Positions 17,302 to 26,648 of a stretch of 64,000 bases of DNA are shown here, piece after piece. Location of the stretch: contig JBDNHI010000016.1 in the NCBI GenBank assembly GCA_041694635.1, positions 62,001 through 126,000 on the forward strand, written 5' to 3'. The DNA comes from UBA969 sp041694635. GTDB lineage: Bacteria > Planctomycetota > Planctomycetia > Gemmatales > Gemmataceae. The notes under the pieces were generated by a model. It was not told where the DNA came from and made no database searches. It was given only the letters and a program-made list of their open reading frames with translations. The position numbers were made by a program, and so were the translations under genes. Within the stretch, counting starts at the first letter, position 1, and each line of letters starts with the position of its first letter.

Positions 17302-18600
17302 TTATTTTTTTGGGTTCGTTTTAAGGGATACAGTGACACCAAAAATTGGGTTTGTATGAGCTTTAATTTCAGGACGCCTACTATCCCTCGAAACTACCCG
17401 AGCACATATCCAGCTAAATTCAACTTGGCTTACCCTATGAATTAGATTGACTTCCCTACCCTTCTTATCCCAAGCAAGCGGAATAACCTTGCTTTCAAAC
17501 ACTATTTCTAATTCATCCAAAAGGTTAAGATCGGCAGCGTTTACTTCTATTTCTAAGAACTGTGAATCAGTTTGAACTTTTATTTCCAAAAAAGACCCTG
17601 AACTTATAAAGGAATTGCCAACCTGGGCAGATTCCAACCAACTTAAGTGAACTGAATCTCCGGATGATTCATTTTTCTTGCACCAAGTTTTTACCTGCCC
17701 CAAAACTTTGCAATTACTATCTTTCCCACTTGCTCCAACTATAGACAAATAAACCTCAGCATTTAAAAGATTATACCAAAATTCTAGCTGCGAGTTTTCA
17801 TTTAGTCCAAGGTCTGAAATCTCGAACAAATCAATTTCGCCTAGAATCATAGCTGCAAGAACTTCACCCTGAAATTTGTTGTCGAGATCGTAAACGCAAG
17901 TAATAAGTCCCTTCTTCCGATGCCCTTGCCTGCACCAATCAACAACGGACCATAATTTCGGTGACTCCAAAGTACCTGACGCTAGGGGAAAAACAGGGCG
18001 ATGGGAATGAAGAATGCTAATGCTGCCTAGAATAGGGTGTTGATTCAATGTATTAACAAAAAGAGAGCATCCATATTTTTGGTAACTAACTTCTTGGCCT
18101 GAGAAGTCTAAGACTTTGGAAATATCTGCGGGAGAATTATCACTTTGTATTTTTTCAAAGACAAGCAAATAAACAATATCTAATTTTTCAGCAACTCCTT
18201 CGAGCACTGCAGCTGCATTAGATAAATTTTGGCACCGAGTATCGCCACTATTTTAATTGTTCCAAGGCGAATTCTTTTATCTATCAATTACAAAACGAAG
18301 GGCAGCCAGCATCAGTCTGATCTCATCGGTACTATTAAGGGCATGAAAGTGCTTTCCCTTAGATATTTCGAAGTTGTAAATTCTAGTAGGAAGTTCAATC
18401 TCACAGGAACCATCAATGTAATAATAATTGCATAGCAGGCAAAGAACTTACCCACTAACGGAATGATGTGGTTTATTCGAGAATAAGAGTCGCATTCCCA
18501 AGGGGGCAAAGAAATTTCCAAAGTTGTCGGTAACTCGAATTTTTACAGCAACAGGTTTTTGAGAAAGAGAGTCGCTGACCCTCAAATGAATAAGAGTCAC
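17302..18600 (-). pseudogene. CehA/McbA-family protein gene broken by three in-frame TAA codons
   Basis: A single reading frame of 433 codons runs from a GTG at 18600 to the stop at 17302, interrupted by TAA at 18450-18448, 18279-18277 and 18255-18253. No frameshift is needed. The N-terminal part reads like a carboxypeptidase-regulatory-type beta domain (VAVKIRVTDNFGNFFAPLG; YIDGSCEIELP). Then comes NSGDTRCQNLSNAAAVLEG, matching the start of the CehA/McbA metallohydrolase-like domain (SGD followed by a metal-site region), and later VGASGKDSN and SFISSGSFLEIKV. The usual His pair near SGD is replaced by R and Q. The last 301 codons after a GTG at 18207 are open but lack a ribosome-binding site. 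It lies 29 nt after the TIM-barrel isomerase gene, its likely former operon partner. Confidence 0.75.
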
Positions 18601-18629
18601 TTTAAAATCCTACCAAGCGAGGACAAAGA

Positions 18630-19460
18630 TCAAGCGAAGGTTGCCCCCGCTTTGGTAACAATGTCTTTAAAAGCCTGAATTGCCTTAGGGAAAAGTTCTG
18701 GGCCAGTATTACCGCCTGTAGGACCTCCCCCAAGGAGATGGGGTTCCAAGGTGGCAAAACCTGAATAGCCACGGGCCTGAACATCGCAAATAATTTGAGG
18801 AATTTTGCCTCCACCTGTTCCAGCAAGGCAACCGTGCTTCTCGTTTGCAACCCAATCTTTAATGTGAAAATGTTTGGTGTAGTCGCGGGCTTTTTCCCAA
18901 CCTTCCCAAGCGTCATAACCACAGAAAACATAATTAGCAGGGTCAAAAGCTGCACAAAAATGATCACCAGAAAATCTAGAAAGTAATTCGTGAACCCGAT
19001 CAGGCGAATCACCATAGATGCCGTGTTCATTTTCGTGAAGAAGCACAACCCCTGCATTTTTGGCTATTTCAACTTTCTTTTCCATCCTACGGAAGACTTC
19101 ATCTTTCCATTTGGGCCACTCGTTCCCTTCTGGAAGGTAGTAACTAAAAACCCGAATATTTTTAATTCCGAACACCCCGCATAAATAAATAGCTCTCTGA
19201 AAACGAATCAAATGAGGCTCAAAGGGTTGATCCACTTTTATCTTGCCTATCGGCGATCCAATTGCACTGAGGCCAAAACCATTCTCATCTAAGAGTTGTT
19301 TAAAATCAGATATTTGCTGATCGGAAAGGTCTAACACATTGGTTTTATGGATCGAGCGAAACTCAATAAAATTAACATTACTTGCGGCCAGAACATTGAT
19401 CTGTTCAAGGGGGTCTGATGAGATTTCATCTGCAAATGCACTAAGGATGAAGTGAGCCAT
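18630..19460 (-). CDS. Sugar phosphate isomerase/epimerase-family TIM-barrel protein
   Basis: A 276-residue protein of the AP-endonuclease-2/xylose-isomerase-like TIM-barrel family. It starts directly with the barrel (FILSAFADEISSDPLEQINVL) and has metal-ligand-like motifs: a glutamate in VVLLHENEHGIYGD, an aspartate in AAFDPANYVF, a histidine in KHFHIKDW and a C-terminal glutamate in FATLEPHL. Such enzymes epimerise or isomerise sugars and sugar acids; the substrate is not known. There is no signal peptide, so it is cytoplasmic. It is followed at once by the broken CehA/McbA gene. Confidence 0.85.
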   Translation of the reverse strand: MAHFILSAFADEISSDPLEQINVLAASNVNFIEFRSIHKTNVLDLSDQQISDFKQLLDENGFGLSAIGSPIGKIKVDQPFEPHLIRFQRAIYLCGVFGIKNIRVFSYYLPEGNEWPKWKDEVFRRMEKKVEIAKNAGVVLLHENEHGIYGDSPDRVHELLSRFSGDHFCAAFDPANYVFCGYDAWEGWEKARDYTKHFHIKDWVANEKHGCLAGTGGGKIPQIICDVQARGYSGFATLEPHLLGGGPTGGNTGPELFPKAIQAFKDIVTKAGATFA

Positions 19461-19499
19461 TTCTTCTCGATTCTTTGTGTTTTAAAAAACTATAACTTA

Positions 19500-20066
19500 T
19501 TACTGAGTCTTACCAGGGGTCCAAAGAACATCATCAGCCCCATTATTGTTGTAGACCCTAGCCATCACAAAAAGAAGATCTGAAAGTCGATTAAGATAAA
19601 TAATTGAATCTTCGCTAAGTTTTTCCTGCCAACCCAGATGAACGACAGCTCTTTCAGCCCGCCTACAGACAGTCCTACAAAGATGAAACCAACAAGATAC
19701 ATTAGAGCCGCCTGGCAAAATAAAACTATTTAAAGGGGCAAGTTTTTCATTAAATTCATCGATTTTCTTTTCCATCCGTTGCCATTGCTGCGGCCGAACA
19801 CGCAGCCGATTATCCGGGGCATCTTCAACGAGTGGAACACATAAATCCGCTCCAAGGTCAAAAAGATCATTTTGAATACTACGAACAAAATCTAAATCAG
19901 CCCCCGGTTTCATTTGGTTGGCAAGCATTCCAAGATTCGAATTTAGCTCGTCAACAGTTCCGTATGCCTCTATTCTTGGGTGATCTTTAGCAACCATATC
20001 ACCAGAACCTAATGCGGTCTTTCCCTTATCCCCAACCCGTGTATAAATTTTTGAAAGGTAAACCAT
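19500..20066 (-). CDS. Cob(I)yrinic acid a,c-diamide adenosyltransferase (PduO type)
   Basis: A 188-residue PduO-type ATP:cobalamin adenosyltransferase, which makes adenosylcobalamin from cob(I)alamin and ATP. The N-terminal ATP-binding motif TRVGDKGKTALGSGD, the RIEAYGTVDELNS helix and the RRAERAVVHL helix are the three family signatures. It lies immediately downstream of the B12-dependent ribonucleotide reductase gene on the same strand, so its product probably charges the reductase cofactor. A Shine-Dalgarno AAGGA precedes the ATG. A hairpin between the two genes and a candidate promoter suggest it can also be transcribed independently. Confidence 0.95.
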   Translation of the reverse strand: MVYLSKIYTRVGDKGKTALGSGDMVAKDHPRIEAYGTVDELNSNLGMLANQMKPGADLDFVRSIQNDLFDLGADLCVPLVEDAPDNRLRVRPQQWQRMEKKIDEFNEKLAPLNSFILPGGSNVSCWFHLCRTVCRRAERAVVHLGWQEKLSEDSIIYLNRLSDLLFVMARVYNNNGADDVLWTPGKTQ

Positions 20067-20098
20067 AATTTTCCTTAAGTAAGAACCAAACCGTAAAT

Positions 20099-20126
20099 AG
20101 TATAATTATCATAGTCAAGTGGTTAA
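20099..20126 (-). promoter_or_regulatory. Candidate promoter of the adenosyltransferase gene
   Basis: A -35-like TTAACC at 20126-20121 and a -10-like TATACT at 20104-20099 are 16 bp apart, lying between the nrdJ terminator hairpin and the adenosyltransferase start at 20066. Confidence 0.35.
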
Positions 20127-20141
20127 CTAAAATCGAAAAAC

Positions 20142-20181
20142 AAAGGAAGCAGGCCTAGATTTCTCTTGGCCTGCTTCTTTT
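20142..20181 (-). terminator. Terminator after the ribonucleotide reductase gene
   Basis: A 10-bp GC-rich stem (GAAGCAGGCC at 20146-20155 with GGCCTGCTTC at 20168-20177) has a 12-nt loop. On the minus strand it is followed by CTTTGTTTTT, and on the plus strand by TTTTATTT. It lies 17 bp past the nrdJ stop. Confidence 0.7.
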
Positions 20182-20197
20182 ATTTCATTCTAACAAA

Positions 20198-23100
20198 TCA
20201 ACCACAACCAGTTGTTGAACCACAGGTATCACACTTACAGCATGATCCACTTCGTATTAAAGTAAGCTGCTGACATTCGCTACAGGGATCACCTTCATAA
20301 CCTTTTAGCCTTGCAAGCCGGATTCGATCATCTGAGGGCTTTGCTGCAACCAATGCCGAAACTGTTGCATCAGTTTCAACCGAAGAACCGTGCGTACCAT
20401 TTGTGGCAGTATAACGGACATCGCTACCAGCCTTCATAGGCCTTAGGTTTTCGGTGCGAGGTACAAAAAAAGCCTTTTGATTCGTTGCAGGTTTTTCCTC
20501 TTCTACATCATCATCAATAATCTCGGCTTGATACTCTGTGGTACTGGGACTGCGATGAATAGCATCTGCACGAAGGTCTTCGGGCACCACATGAGCTAGG
20601 TCGTGCCTACCAAGATAAGTAATAGCCAACTCTCTAAAAATATAATCAATGACCGAAGTGGTCATCTTAATATGGGGGTTGCCCTGAACTGGACCATTGG
20701 GCTCAAATCTGGTGAAGATAAAGGCATCAACATATTCTTCAAGAGGAACGCCGTGCTGTAAACCAAGAGAAATCGCAATAGCGAAGCAATTGGTCATACT
20801 TCGAAATGCTGCCCCTTCCTTATGCATATCAATGAAGATTTCGCCTAAAGTATTATCTTCGTATTCACCCGTTCGCAAGTAAATTTTATGGTTACCAATT
20901 CTCGCTTTCTGAGTGTACCCTGCCCTACGATCGGGCAAGCGCCGGCGGTTAGAGATATAACGATAGACAACTTTTTCAGCCAACCGAACTGCGGACCTAG
21001 GATTTTGATCAACGCCTGAAGTATCATCAAGCGAATCAACAGAGATATCCTCAGCATCGGCAATACTATTAAGAGGTTGGCTAAGTTTAGAACCATCGCG
21101 GTAAATTGCATTTGCTTTAACCATAAGTTTCCAACTCATCATATAAGCATTTTTAACATCATCAAAAGAAGCAGAATGAGGCATATTTATGGTTTTAGAA
21201 ATTGCTCCAGAAACGAAAGGCTGGGCAGCTGCCATCATTTTTATATGAGCTTCTGCGGAAAGAAATCGTTTGCCATTCTTGCCACACCGATTTGCGCAAT
21301 CGAAGACTGCATAATGTTCGGGCCGAAGATGCGGAGCCCCTTCAACCATCATTGTTCCACATACAAAAAGGCTAGCTTCTTGAACCTGCTGCTTACTGAA
21401 ACCTAGGGCACTGAGAACATCAAAGGTTGAAGCTTCAATTCTTTCTTTAGGAATGCCAAGCATTTTTATTAGATTTTCATCTCCAATCGTCCAGCGATTA
21501 AAGGCAAATCCGAGTTCAAATACAGATGGCAGTTGTGCTTCTAATTTTTTGATGAGTTCGACTGAAAAGCCCTTAGCAGCCAAAGATTCTGCATTGATGT
21601 GAGGGCAGCCCGTAAAACTTCCAGCACCTTTGCAATAACGCACTATTTCTTCGATTTGACCAAGATTATAACCAAGTTTTTGTAAGGCCGGTGGAATGGA
21701 GGAGTTAATGATTTTAAAATACCCTCCCCCCGCAAGTTTCTTAAACTTTACTAAGGCGAAATCTGGTTCAACCCCGGTTGTATCGCAATCCATCACAAGT
21801 CCAATAGTTCCCGTTGGAGCTATGCAGGTGAGTTGAGCATTACGAAACCCGTGTTTTTCTCCGAGTTCAGCCATTAAGTCTGCTTCATTTCTTGCAGCTT
21901 CAAGCAAATAACTAGGGCATTTTGATGGATCTATTTCCACAGGGGTAATTGTTAAACCTTCATATTCTGAAGCTTTGGTTCTATAAGCAGCACGCCTATG
22001 ATTTCGAATCACACGAAGCATATCTGGCCGGTTGGCATCGTATCTGGGGAAGGTTCCCAATTCACTAGCAATACGAGCAGACATCACATAGCCAGCATTA
22101 TGTAAAATTGCGGACAAAGCACCACACCAAGCACGACCTTCATCAGAATCGTAGGGGATGCCTTGAACCATAAGCAAGGTACCAAGGTTGGCATATCCAA
22201 GCCCGAGGGTACGATAATCGTAAGATTTTTGTGCCACTGGAATACTTGGGAACTGCGCCATATATACTGAAATTTCTAACACCAGAGTCCAGAGGTAGCA
22301 CCCATGTTTAAAAGATTCGACATCGAACATTCCAGTCGAAAGATCAAAAAACTTAATCATATTTAAAGATGCAAGGTTACAAGCTGTATCATCAAGAAAC
22401 ATATATTCGCTACAAGGGTTTGAAGCATTGATACGGCCATCGGTTGGACAGGTATGCCATTCATTGATAGTGGTATCAAACTGAATACCAGGATCAGCGC
22501 ACATCCAAGCGGCATTGCAAATTTGATTCCATAGGTCGCGAGCCTTTAAAGTTTCGCAAGGTTTTGGGTCGCGTCCAGTTTTCTTTGCTTTTTCTTTTTC
22601 AGTTCGGAAGAACAGTTGCCAATCACCATCATTTTCAACTGCTTCCATAAACTTATTTTCAATTCGAACCGAGTTATTGCTATTTTGACCCGATACCGTG
22701 GCGTACGCTTTCGACGTCCAATCGGTGTCGTATTCTTCGAAGGCAACAGCAGTCGCACCAAGTTTGGCAAGTTGAATCGATCTTTCAATATAGTTAGCAG
22801 ATACCATCCATTTGGATGCACTTATAACCGATTTTTTTAAATTAAGGTTTCGCTTGACATCAAAGCGTTCTTCAACATTTGGCCAACTATGACAAGCAGT
22901 GATGATGGCGTTTAATTCTTTAGAAAGAATTTTGGAGCCTGTAACCAAAGAAGCAACTTTCTGTTCTTCAACGACTTTCCAGTTAATGAATTCTTGAATA
23001 TCAGGATGGTCTAGATCCAAAACGACCATTTTTGCTGCTCTGCGGGTAGTTCCACCAGATTTAATAGCACCAGCAGAACGATCACCAATTCTTAAAAAAC

Positions 23101-23845
23101 TCATCAAACCACTTGACCTACCACCACCAGAAAGAGGTTCAGCTTCACCACGAAGGTTGGAAAAATTACTACCAGTTCCCGAACCATATTTAAAAATTCT
23201 AGCTTCACGAACCCAAAGGTCCATAATGCCGCCCTCGTTTACAAGATCATCCTCAATGGATTGAATGAAGCAGGCATGTGGGGCAGGATGTTCATAAGCA
23301 GAGGTAGACCGAACCATTTCTCCATTCTCTGGATTAACTCGATAATGACCTTGAGGTGGCCCATCGATATCGTAGGCCCAATTTAGCCCGGTGTTAAACC
23401 ATTGGGGAGAATTAGGAGCTGCCATCTGGCTTGCAAGCATATAACAAATTTCATCATGAAAACACTGAGCATCTTGTGGCGAAGAAAAATATCCACCTTT
23501 CCAACCCCAATAAGTCCAGCAACCTGCTAAGCGGCGAAAGACTTGCCTTGAATCGGATTCAAATAAGTCTCTTGGATCGCCTTCTACAGGAATACTACGC
23601 TGTAGAAACTCAGGCAATCCTTCCTCAGCAACTTTTTTAGATTGGCGAGGTATGCCAGCCTTCCGAAAATATTTTTGAGAAGCAATATCGGTAGCAACCT
23701 GAGACCATTTCTCAGGCACCATAATATCCTTCATTTCAAAAACTGCTTTTCCATCAGGATTTACAATTTTTGATGTCCTTGAAACAAACTTAATTGATTC
23801 GAAGGGATCCCTTCCCTCTACGGTAAAGTTACGACTAATTCGCAT
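20198..23845 (-). CDS. nrdJ: Adenosylcobalamin-dependent (class II) ribonucleoside-diphosphate reductase
   Basis: A 1215-residue class II ribonucleotide reductase that makes deoxynucleotides without oxygen, using adenosylcobalamin to start the radical. Signatures include SPQWFNTGLNWAYD near the N-terminus, the active-site loop NPCSEYMFLDDTACNLASLN, TCIAPTGTIGLVMDCDTTGVEPDF, and the C-terminal cysteine-rich tail (CSEC, then SCCKCDTCGSTTGCG) that shuttles electrons to the active site. The length fits the long form with an extra C-terminal domain (TSCPD-type). No intein interrupts it. dcd lies upstream and the cobalamin adenosyltransferase downstream, so the three form a deoxynucleotide-supply block. 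I see no cobalamin riboswitch in the 174-bp leader. Confidence 0.96.
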   Translation of the reverse strand: MRISRNFTVEGRDPFESIKFVSRTSKIVNPDGKAVFEMKDIMVPEKWSQVATDIASQKYFRKAGIPRQSKKVAEEGLPEFLQRSIPVEGDPRDLFESDSRQVFRRLAGCWTYWGWKGGYFSSPQDAQCFHDEICYMLASQMAAPNSPQWFNTGLNWAYDIDGPPQGHYRVNPENGEMVRSTSAYEHPAPHACFIQSIEDDLVNEGGIMDLWVREARIFKYGSGTGSNFSNLRGEAEPLSGGGRSSGLMSFLRIGDRSAGAIKSGGTTRRAAKMVVLDLDHPDIQEFINWKVVEEQKVASLVTGSKILSKELNAIITACHSWPNVEERFDVKRNLNLKKSVISASKWMVSANYIERSIQLAKLGATAVAFEEYDTDWTSKAYATVSGQNSNNSVRIENKFMEAVENDGDWQLFFRTEKEKAKKTGRDPKPCETLKARDLWNQICNAAWMCADPGIQFDTTINEWHTCPTDGRINASNPCSEYMFLDDTACNLASLNMIKFFDLSTGMFDVESFKHGCYLWTLVLEISVYMAQFPSIPVAQKSYDYRTLGLGYANLGTLLMVQGIPYDSDEGRAWCGALSAILHNAGYVMSARIASELGTFPRYDANRPDMLRVIRNHRRAAYRTKASEYEGLTITPVEIDPSKCPSYLLEAARNEADLMAELGEKHGFRNAQLTCIAPTGTIGLVMDCDTTGVEPDFALVKFKKLAGGGYFKIINSSIPPALQKLGYNLGQIEEIVRYCKGAGSFTGCPHINAESLAAKGFSVELIKKLEAQLPSVFELGFAFNRWTIGDENLIKMLGIPKERIEASTFDVLSALGFSKQQVQEASLFVCGTMMVEGAPHLRPEHYAVFDCANRCGKNGKRFLSAEAHIKMMAAAQPFVSGAISKTINMPHSASFDDVKNAYMMSWKLMVKANAIYRDGSKLSQPLNSIADAEDISVDSLDDTSGVDQNPRSAVRLAEKVVYRYISNRRRLPDRRAGYTQKARIGNHKIYLRTGEYEDNTLGEIFIDMHKEGAAFRSMTNCFAIAISLGLQHGVPLEEYVDAFIFTRFEPNGPVQGNPHIKMTTSVIDYIFRELAITYLGRHDLAHVVPEDLRADAIHRSPSTTEYQAEIIDDDVEEEKPATNQKAFFVPRTENLRPMKAGSDVRYTATNGTHGSSVETDATVSALVAAKPSDDRIRLARLKGYEGDPCSECQQLTLIRSGSCCKCDTCGSTTGCG

Positions 23846-24019
23846 AGATTTCCTTAACTTTCATAATAAAACGCAGGGGTCGTCACCATCCATAGTAACA
23901 CGACTTCTTCGACGGGATGAACCTGCTGCTGGCCTCGACTAAGGATGTGTATCCTAATAATCATTCACGAAATGTACACAATAAAATAAACAAAAAAAAC
24001 GAATAATCCCAACCCTATA

Positions 24020-24583
24020 TTATTGAGGGGGTTGTGACCCAAGAACGAAGGGGAGTGTTAATCCTTTTTGATCTTGGTACTTTCCTTTTTTATCCGCATA
24101 ACTGGTCTTGCAAACCGCATTGGCTTTAAAAAACAAAATCTGTGCAATACCTTCACCAGCATAAATCTTAGCAGGTAAAGGCGTGGTATTACTTATTTCA
24201 ATGGTCACCCTACCGCGCCATTCGGGTTCTAGCGGGGTAACATTGACAATAATGCCACACCGGGCATAGGTGCTTTTGCCAACACAAACGGCAATAATAT
24301 CTCTGGGAATTTCCAGATATTCAACCGTTTCAGCAAGTGCAAAGCTATTTGGTGGAATCAAGCAATAATCGGCTTCTATATCAACGAAAGAAGCCGGGTC
24401 GAAATTTTTTGGGTCCACCACGGTACAGCGGGCATTTGTAAAAACCTTAAAATGCCTATCCACACGGACATCATAGCCATAACTTGTTACGCCATATGAA
24501 ATCATTCCTTTTCTAGCGGCGCAATCTGCAAAGGGTTCAATTTTAATTTGTTCCCTAATCATCCAGTCTGGTAAAACTGACAT
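24020..24583 (-). CDS. dcd: dCTP deaminase
   Basis: A 187-residue enzyme that deaminates dCTP to dUTP, a route to dTTP. The body shows the trimeric dUTPase-fold motifs: SYGVTSYGYDVRV, the loop VGKSTYARCGIIVNVTPLEPEWRGRVTIEISN with the catalytic glutamate region, and the C-terminal GEGIAQILFF. The length equals that of the usual 188-193-residue family. I use the ATG at 24583 because AGAGGAT lies upstream; an in-frame TTG at 24619 would add 12 residues unlike the family. It lies 174 bp upstream of nrdJ in the same direction. Confidence 0.95.
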   Translation of the reverse strand: MSVLPDWMIREQIKIEPFADCAARKGMISYGVTSYGYDVRVDRHFKVFTNARCTVVDPKNFDPASFVDIEADYCLIPPNSFALAETVEYLEIPRDIIAVCVGKSTYARCGIIVNVTPLEPEWRGRVTIEISNTTPLPAKIYAGEGIAQILFFKANAVCKTSYADKKGKYQDQKGLTLPFVLGSQPPQ

Positions 24584-24930
24584 TTCTTTAATCCTCTTTG
24601 CTGTTCTTTTTAAAAACAAAGCCCATCAGAACAAATAAAGTTCAATCTTAATTCTAAATTTCACCAACAGACTAAATGTTTATGCTTTTCAAAATGAAAA
24701 TCAACAAAGAAGTTTTAGGAATCAAACAGAAATTGCGTGACCAAAGCATCTTGCAAGGGATAAATTTCCAAGAATTTAATTTGTAAGAAATAATCTCTTG
24801 GCAAAAACAGATTTTCCGTGCATAGTGGATAAAGTAATTGAGGTACTTATTTTGATTTTGATTCCCGCCTAAATTAGAACCTAAGTTAAGATTAGTGGCT
24901 TAAAGCGTAGGCAATAACAAAGATGCAATT
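24584..24930. other. 347-bp divergent intergenic region
   Basis: It separates dcd (minus) from the thioredoxin/NHL gene (plus) and must hold both promoters, but no hexamer pair is convincing. A 36-codon open frame at 24676-24786 has no ribosome-binding site or recognisable features. Nothing else is visible. Confidence 0.45.
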
Positions 24931-24945
24931 ATGAAAAGGACAACA

Positions 24946-26607
24946 ATGAGCACTGAAAAAACGCCAGCTGAAAAAAATCAGACTCAAATTTCTGCAAACA
25001 GTCGTAGTAAATGGGTTGCGCTGATTTTTCCAACCTTGACTTTCCTTGCATTATGCTTCATAGCAACCTGGTTTTATTTGCCTGCAAACACACTTGCTTT
25101 AGCTCAAGTTCCTCCAGTTAAAAAACCATCAGGTAAAGCCCAAGCCCCTGATTTTGATGGGGGCGTGGCTTGGCTCAACACCGCAAAGCCTATTAGCATC
25201 AAAGATCTAAAAGGCAAAATTGTTCTTTTAGATTTTTGGACTCTGTGTTGTATTAATTGCATTCATACACTGCCGGACCTTGCTAAATTAGAAAAAAAAT
25301 ACGTCAATGAATTAGTTGTTATCGGGGTTCACTCTGCTAAATTTGATAATGAAAAAGAGACAGAAAGCATTCGTAAAGCGATTTCCCGCTACGAAATAAA
25401 ACATCCAGTTGTTAATGATGCGAATATGAAAATCTGGCGTAATTTTGGTGTGAATTCTTGGCCTACCCTCGTTCTCATTGATAGTGAAGGTAATTTTGTT
25501 GCTCGAGGTTCTGGCGAAGGGTTGCACGATGCGGTCGATAAAGCTATCGCAAAACTTATCGAAACTGCAAAAGAAGAAAAGAAGCCCCTCGATTTAAAAC
25601 CCATAAACTTCGGCCAATCGGTTGAGAAGTCGCCTTCGCCTCTTTATTTCCCTGGTAAAGTTTTCGCAGATGACAATTCTAAAAGAATTTTTATTGCCGA
25701 TAGCACCAACCATCGAATCATCATTACTGATTTTGATGGAAAAGCTCTTGATACGATCGGCCAATCTGGAAAATCTGGGTTTAAAGATGGTTCCTATTCC
25801 GAGGCTATGTTTGATGATCCCCAAGGTATGGCACTCGAAGGGGATAATCTTTACCTTGCTGACAGAAAAAATCACTCCATTCGTAAAATCGATCTCAAAA
25901 ACAAAATGGTTACTACCTTTGCAGGCACAGGAAAACAAGGACATGACCGCAATAACGGTGGTGGTGCAACAAAAGTTAGCCTTAATAGTCCTTGGGATAT
26001 TCTCCTTAAGGGAGACAGTTTATTCATCGCCCTAGCTGGCCATCATCAAATTTGGGAATTAAATTATAAATTTAAAGAACTTAAACCTTATGCTGGAAAC
26101 GGCAGCGAAACTTTGCGCGACGGGCCACTTCCTGCTGCGTCTTTTGCTCAACCTAGCGGCCTTGCTACCGATGGCACTGACCTTTTTGTCGCTGATAGCG
26201 AAATTAGTTCCATCCGAACCCTTCCCCTTAACGGCAAGGGCAATGTCAAAACCATCGTTGGCCTTGGCCTTTTTGAATTCGGTGACACCGATGGCGTAGG
26301 CGACGATGTTCGACTGCAGCACGCACTTGGCGTGGCCTGGCATAATGGCTTGATTTATGTTGCTGATACTTACAACAGCAAAATTAAAACTCTTGATCCT
26401 AAGACCCGTAAGTGTGAGACCTTCCTTTCAAGTACAAAAGATGGCTGGATGGGAGGGCCTATGTTTAATGAACCATCTGGTATTTGTATTTCAGGCGGGA
26501 AAATTTATATCGCTGATACAAATGCTCATCGTATTCAAATTGCAGATTTAAAAACCAAAGCTGTTACTACTCTTAAAATTACTGGCGTTGCACCAGTTCC
26601 TAGATAA
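24946..26607 (+). CDS. Membrane-anchored thioredoxin-like protein with NHL-repeat propeller
   Basis: A 553-residue protein like NHLRC2 and its bacterial relatives. After a signal anchor (about residues 25-45, ALIFPTLTFLALCFIATWF), a TlpA/thioredoxin domain carries WTLCCINCIHTLPDL with redox pair Cys102-Ile-Asn-Cys105. From about residue 215 a six-bladed NHL propeller follows (FIADSTNHRIIITDFDG; LYLADRKNHSIRKIDLKN; IYIADTNAHRIQIADLKT). The active site should face the periplasm. AAAAGGA lies 5 nt before the ATG at 24946; an in-frame ATG at 24931 has no such site. The gene ends only 41 bp before a DsbD-type reductase start, which may keep its cysteines reduced. Confidence 0.87.
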   Translation: MSTEKTPAEKNQTQISANSRSKWVALIFPTLTFLALCFIATWFYLPANTLALAQVPPVKKPSGKAQAPDFDGGVAWLNTAKPISIKDLKGKIVLLDFWTLCCINCIHTLPDLAKLEKKYVNELVVIGVHSAKFDNEKETESIRKAISRYEIKHPVVNDANMKIWRNFGVNSWPTLVLIDSEGNFVARGSGEGLHDAVDKAIAKLIETAKEEKKPLDLKPINFGQSVEKSPSPLYFPGKVFADDNSKRIFIADSTNHRIIITDFDGKALDTIGQSGKSGFKDGSYSEAMFDDPQGMALEGDNLYLADRKNHSIRKIDLKNKMVTTFAGTGKQGHDRNNGGGATKVSLNSPWDILLKGDSLFIALAGHHQIWELNYKFKELKPYAGNGSETLRDGPLPAASFAQPSGLATDGTDLFVADSEISSIRTLPLNGKGNVKTIVGLGLFEFGDTDGVGDDVRLQHALGVAWHNGLIYVADTYNSKIKTLDPKTRKCETFLSSTKDGWMGGPMFNEPSGICISGGKIYIADTNAHRIQIADLKTKAVTTLKITGVAPVPR

Positions 26608-26648
26608 TTGTGGCTAACTCAAAATGCTTTTCCTATAACGCTAACCCT

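Noticed and set aside
18253..18450. Recoded TAA codons in the CehA/McbA frame as a general genetic-code change
   Set aside because: Many other genes in the window end with TAA (for example guaB, trpC, obgE), so a genome-wide recoding of TAA is not supported. Local decay fits better.
20198..23845. Intein inside the ribonucleotide reductase gene, a common insertion site
   Set aside because: The 1215-residue chain is continuous and shows no extra block between conserved motifs, and no splicing-type Cys/Ser...HN termini.
23846..24019. Possible adenosylcobalamin riboswitch in the leader of the B12-dependent ribonucleotide reductase gene
   Set aside because: The leader is only 174 bp, shorter than a typical cobalamin riboswitch, and I see no B12-box GCCACTG or matching conserved core.
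24676..24786. 36-codon plus-strand open frame upstream of the thioredoxin/NHL gene
   Set aside because: There is no ribosome-binding site or recognisable feature, and such short frames are frequent by chance in AT-rich DNA.
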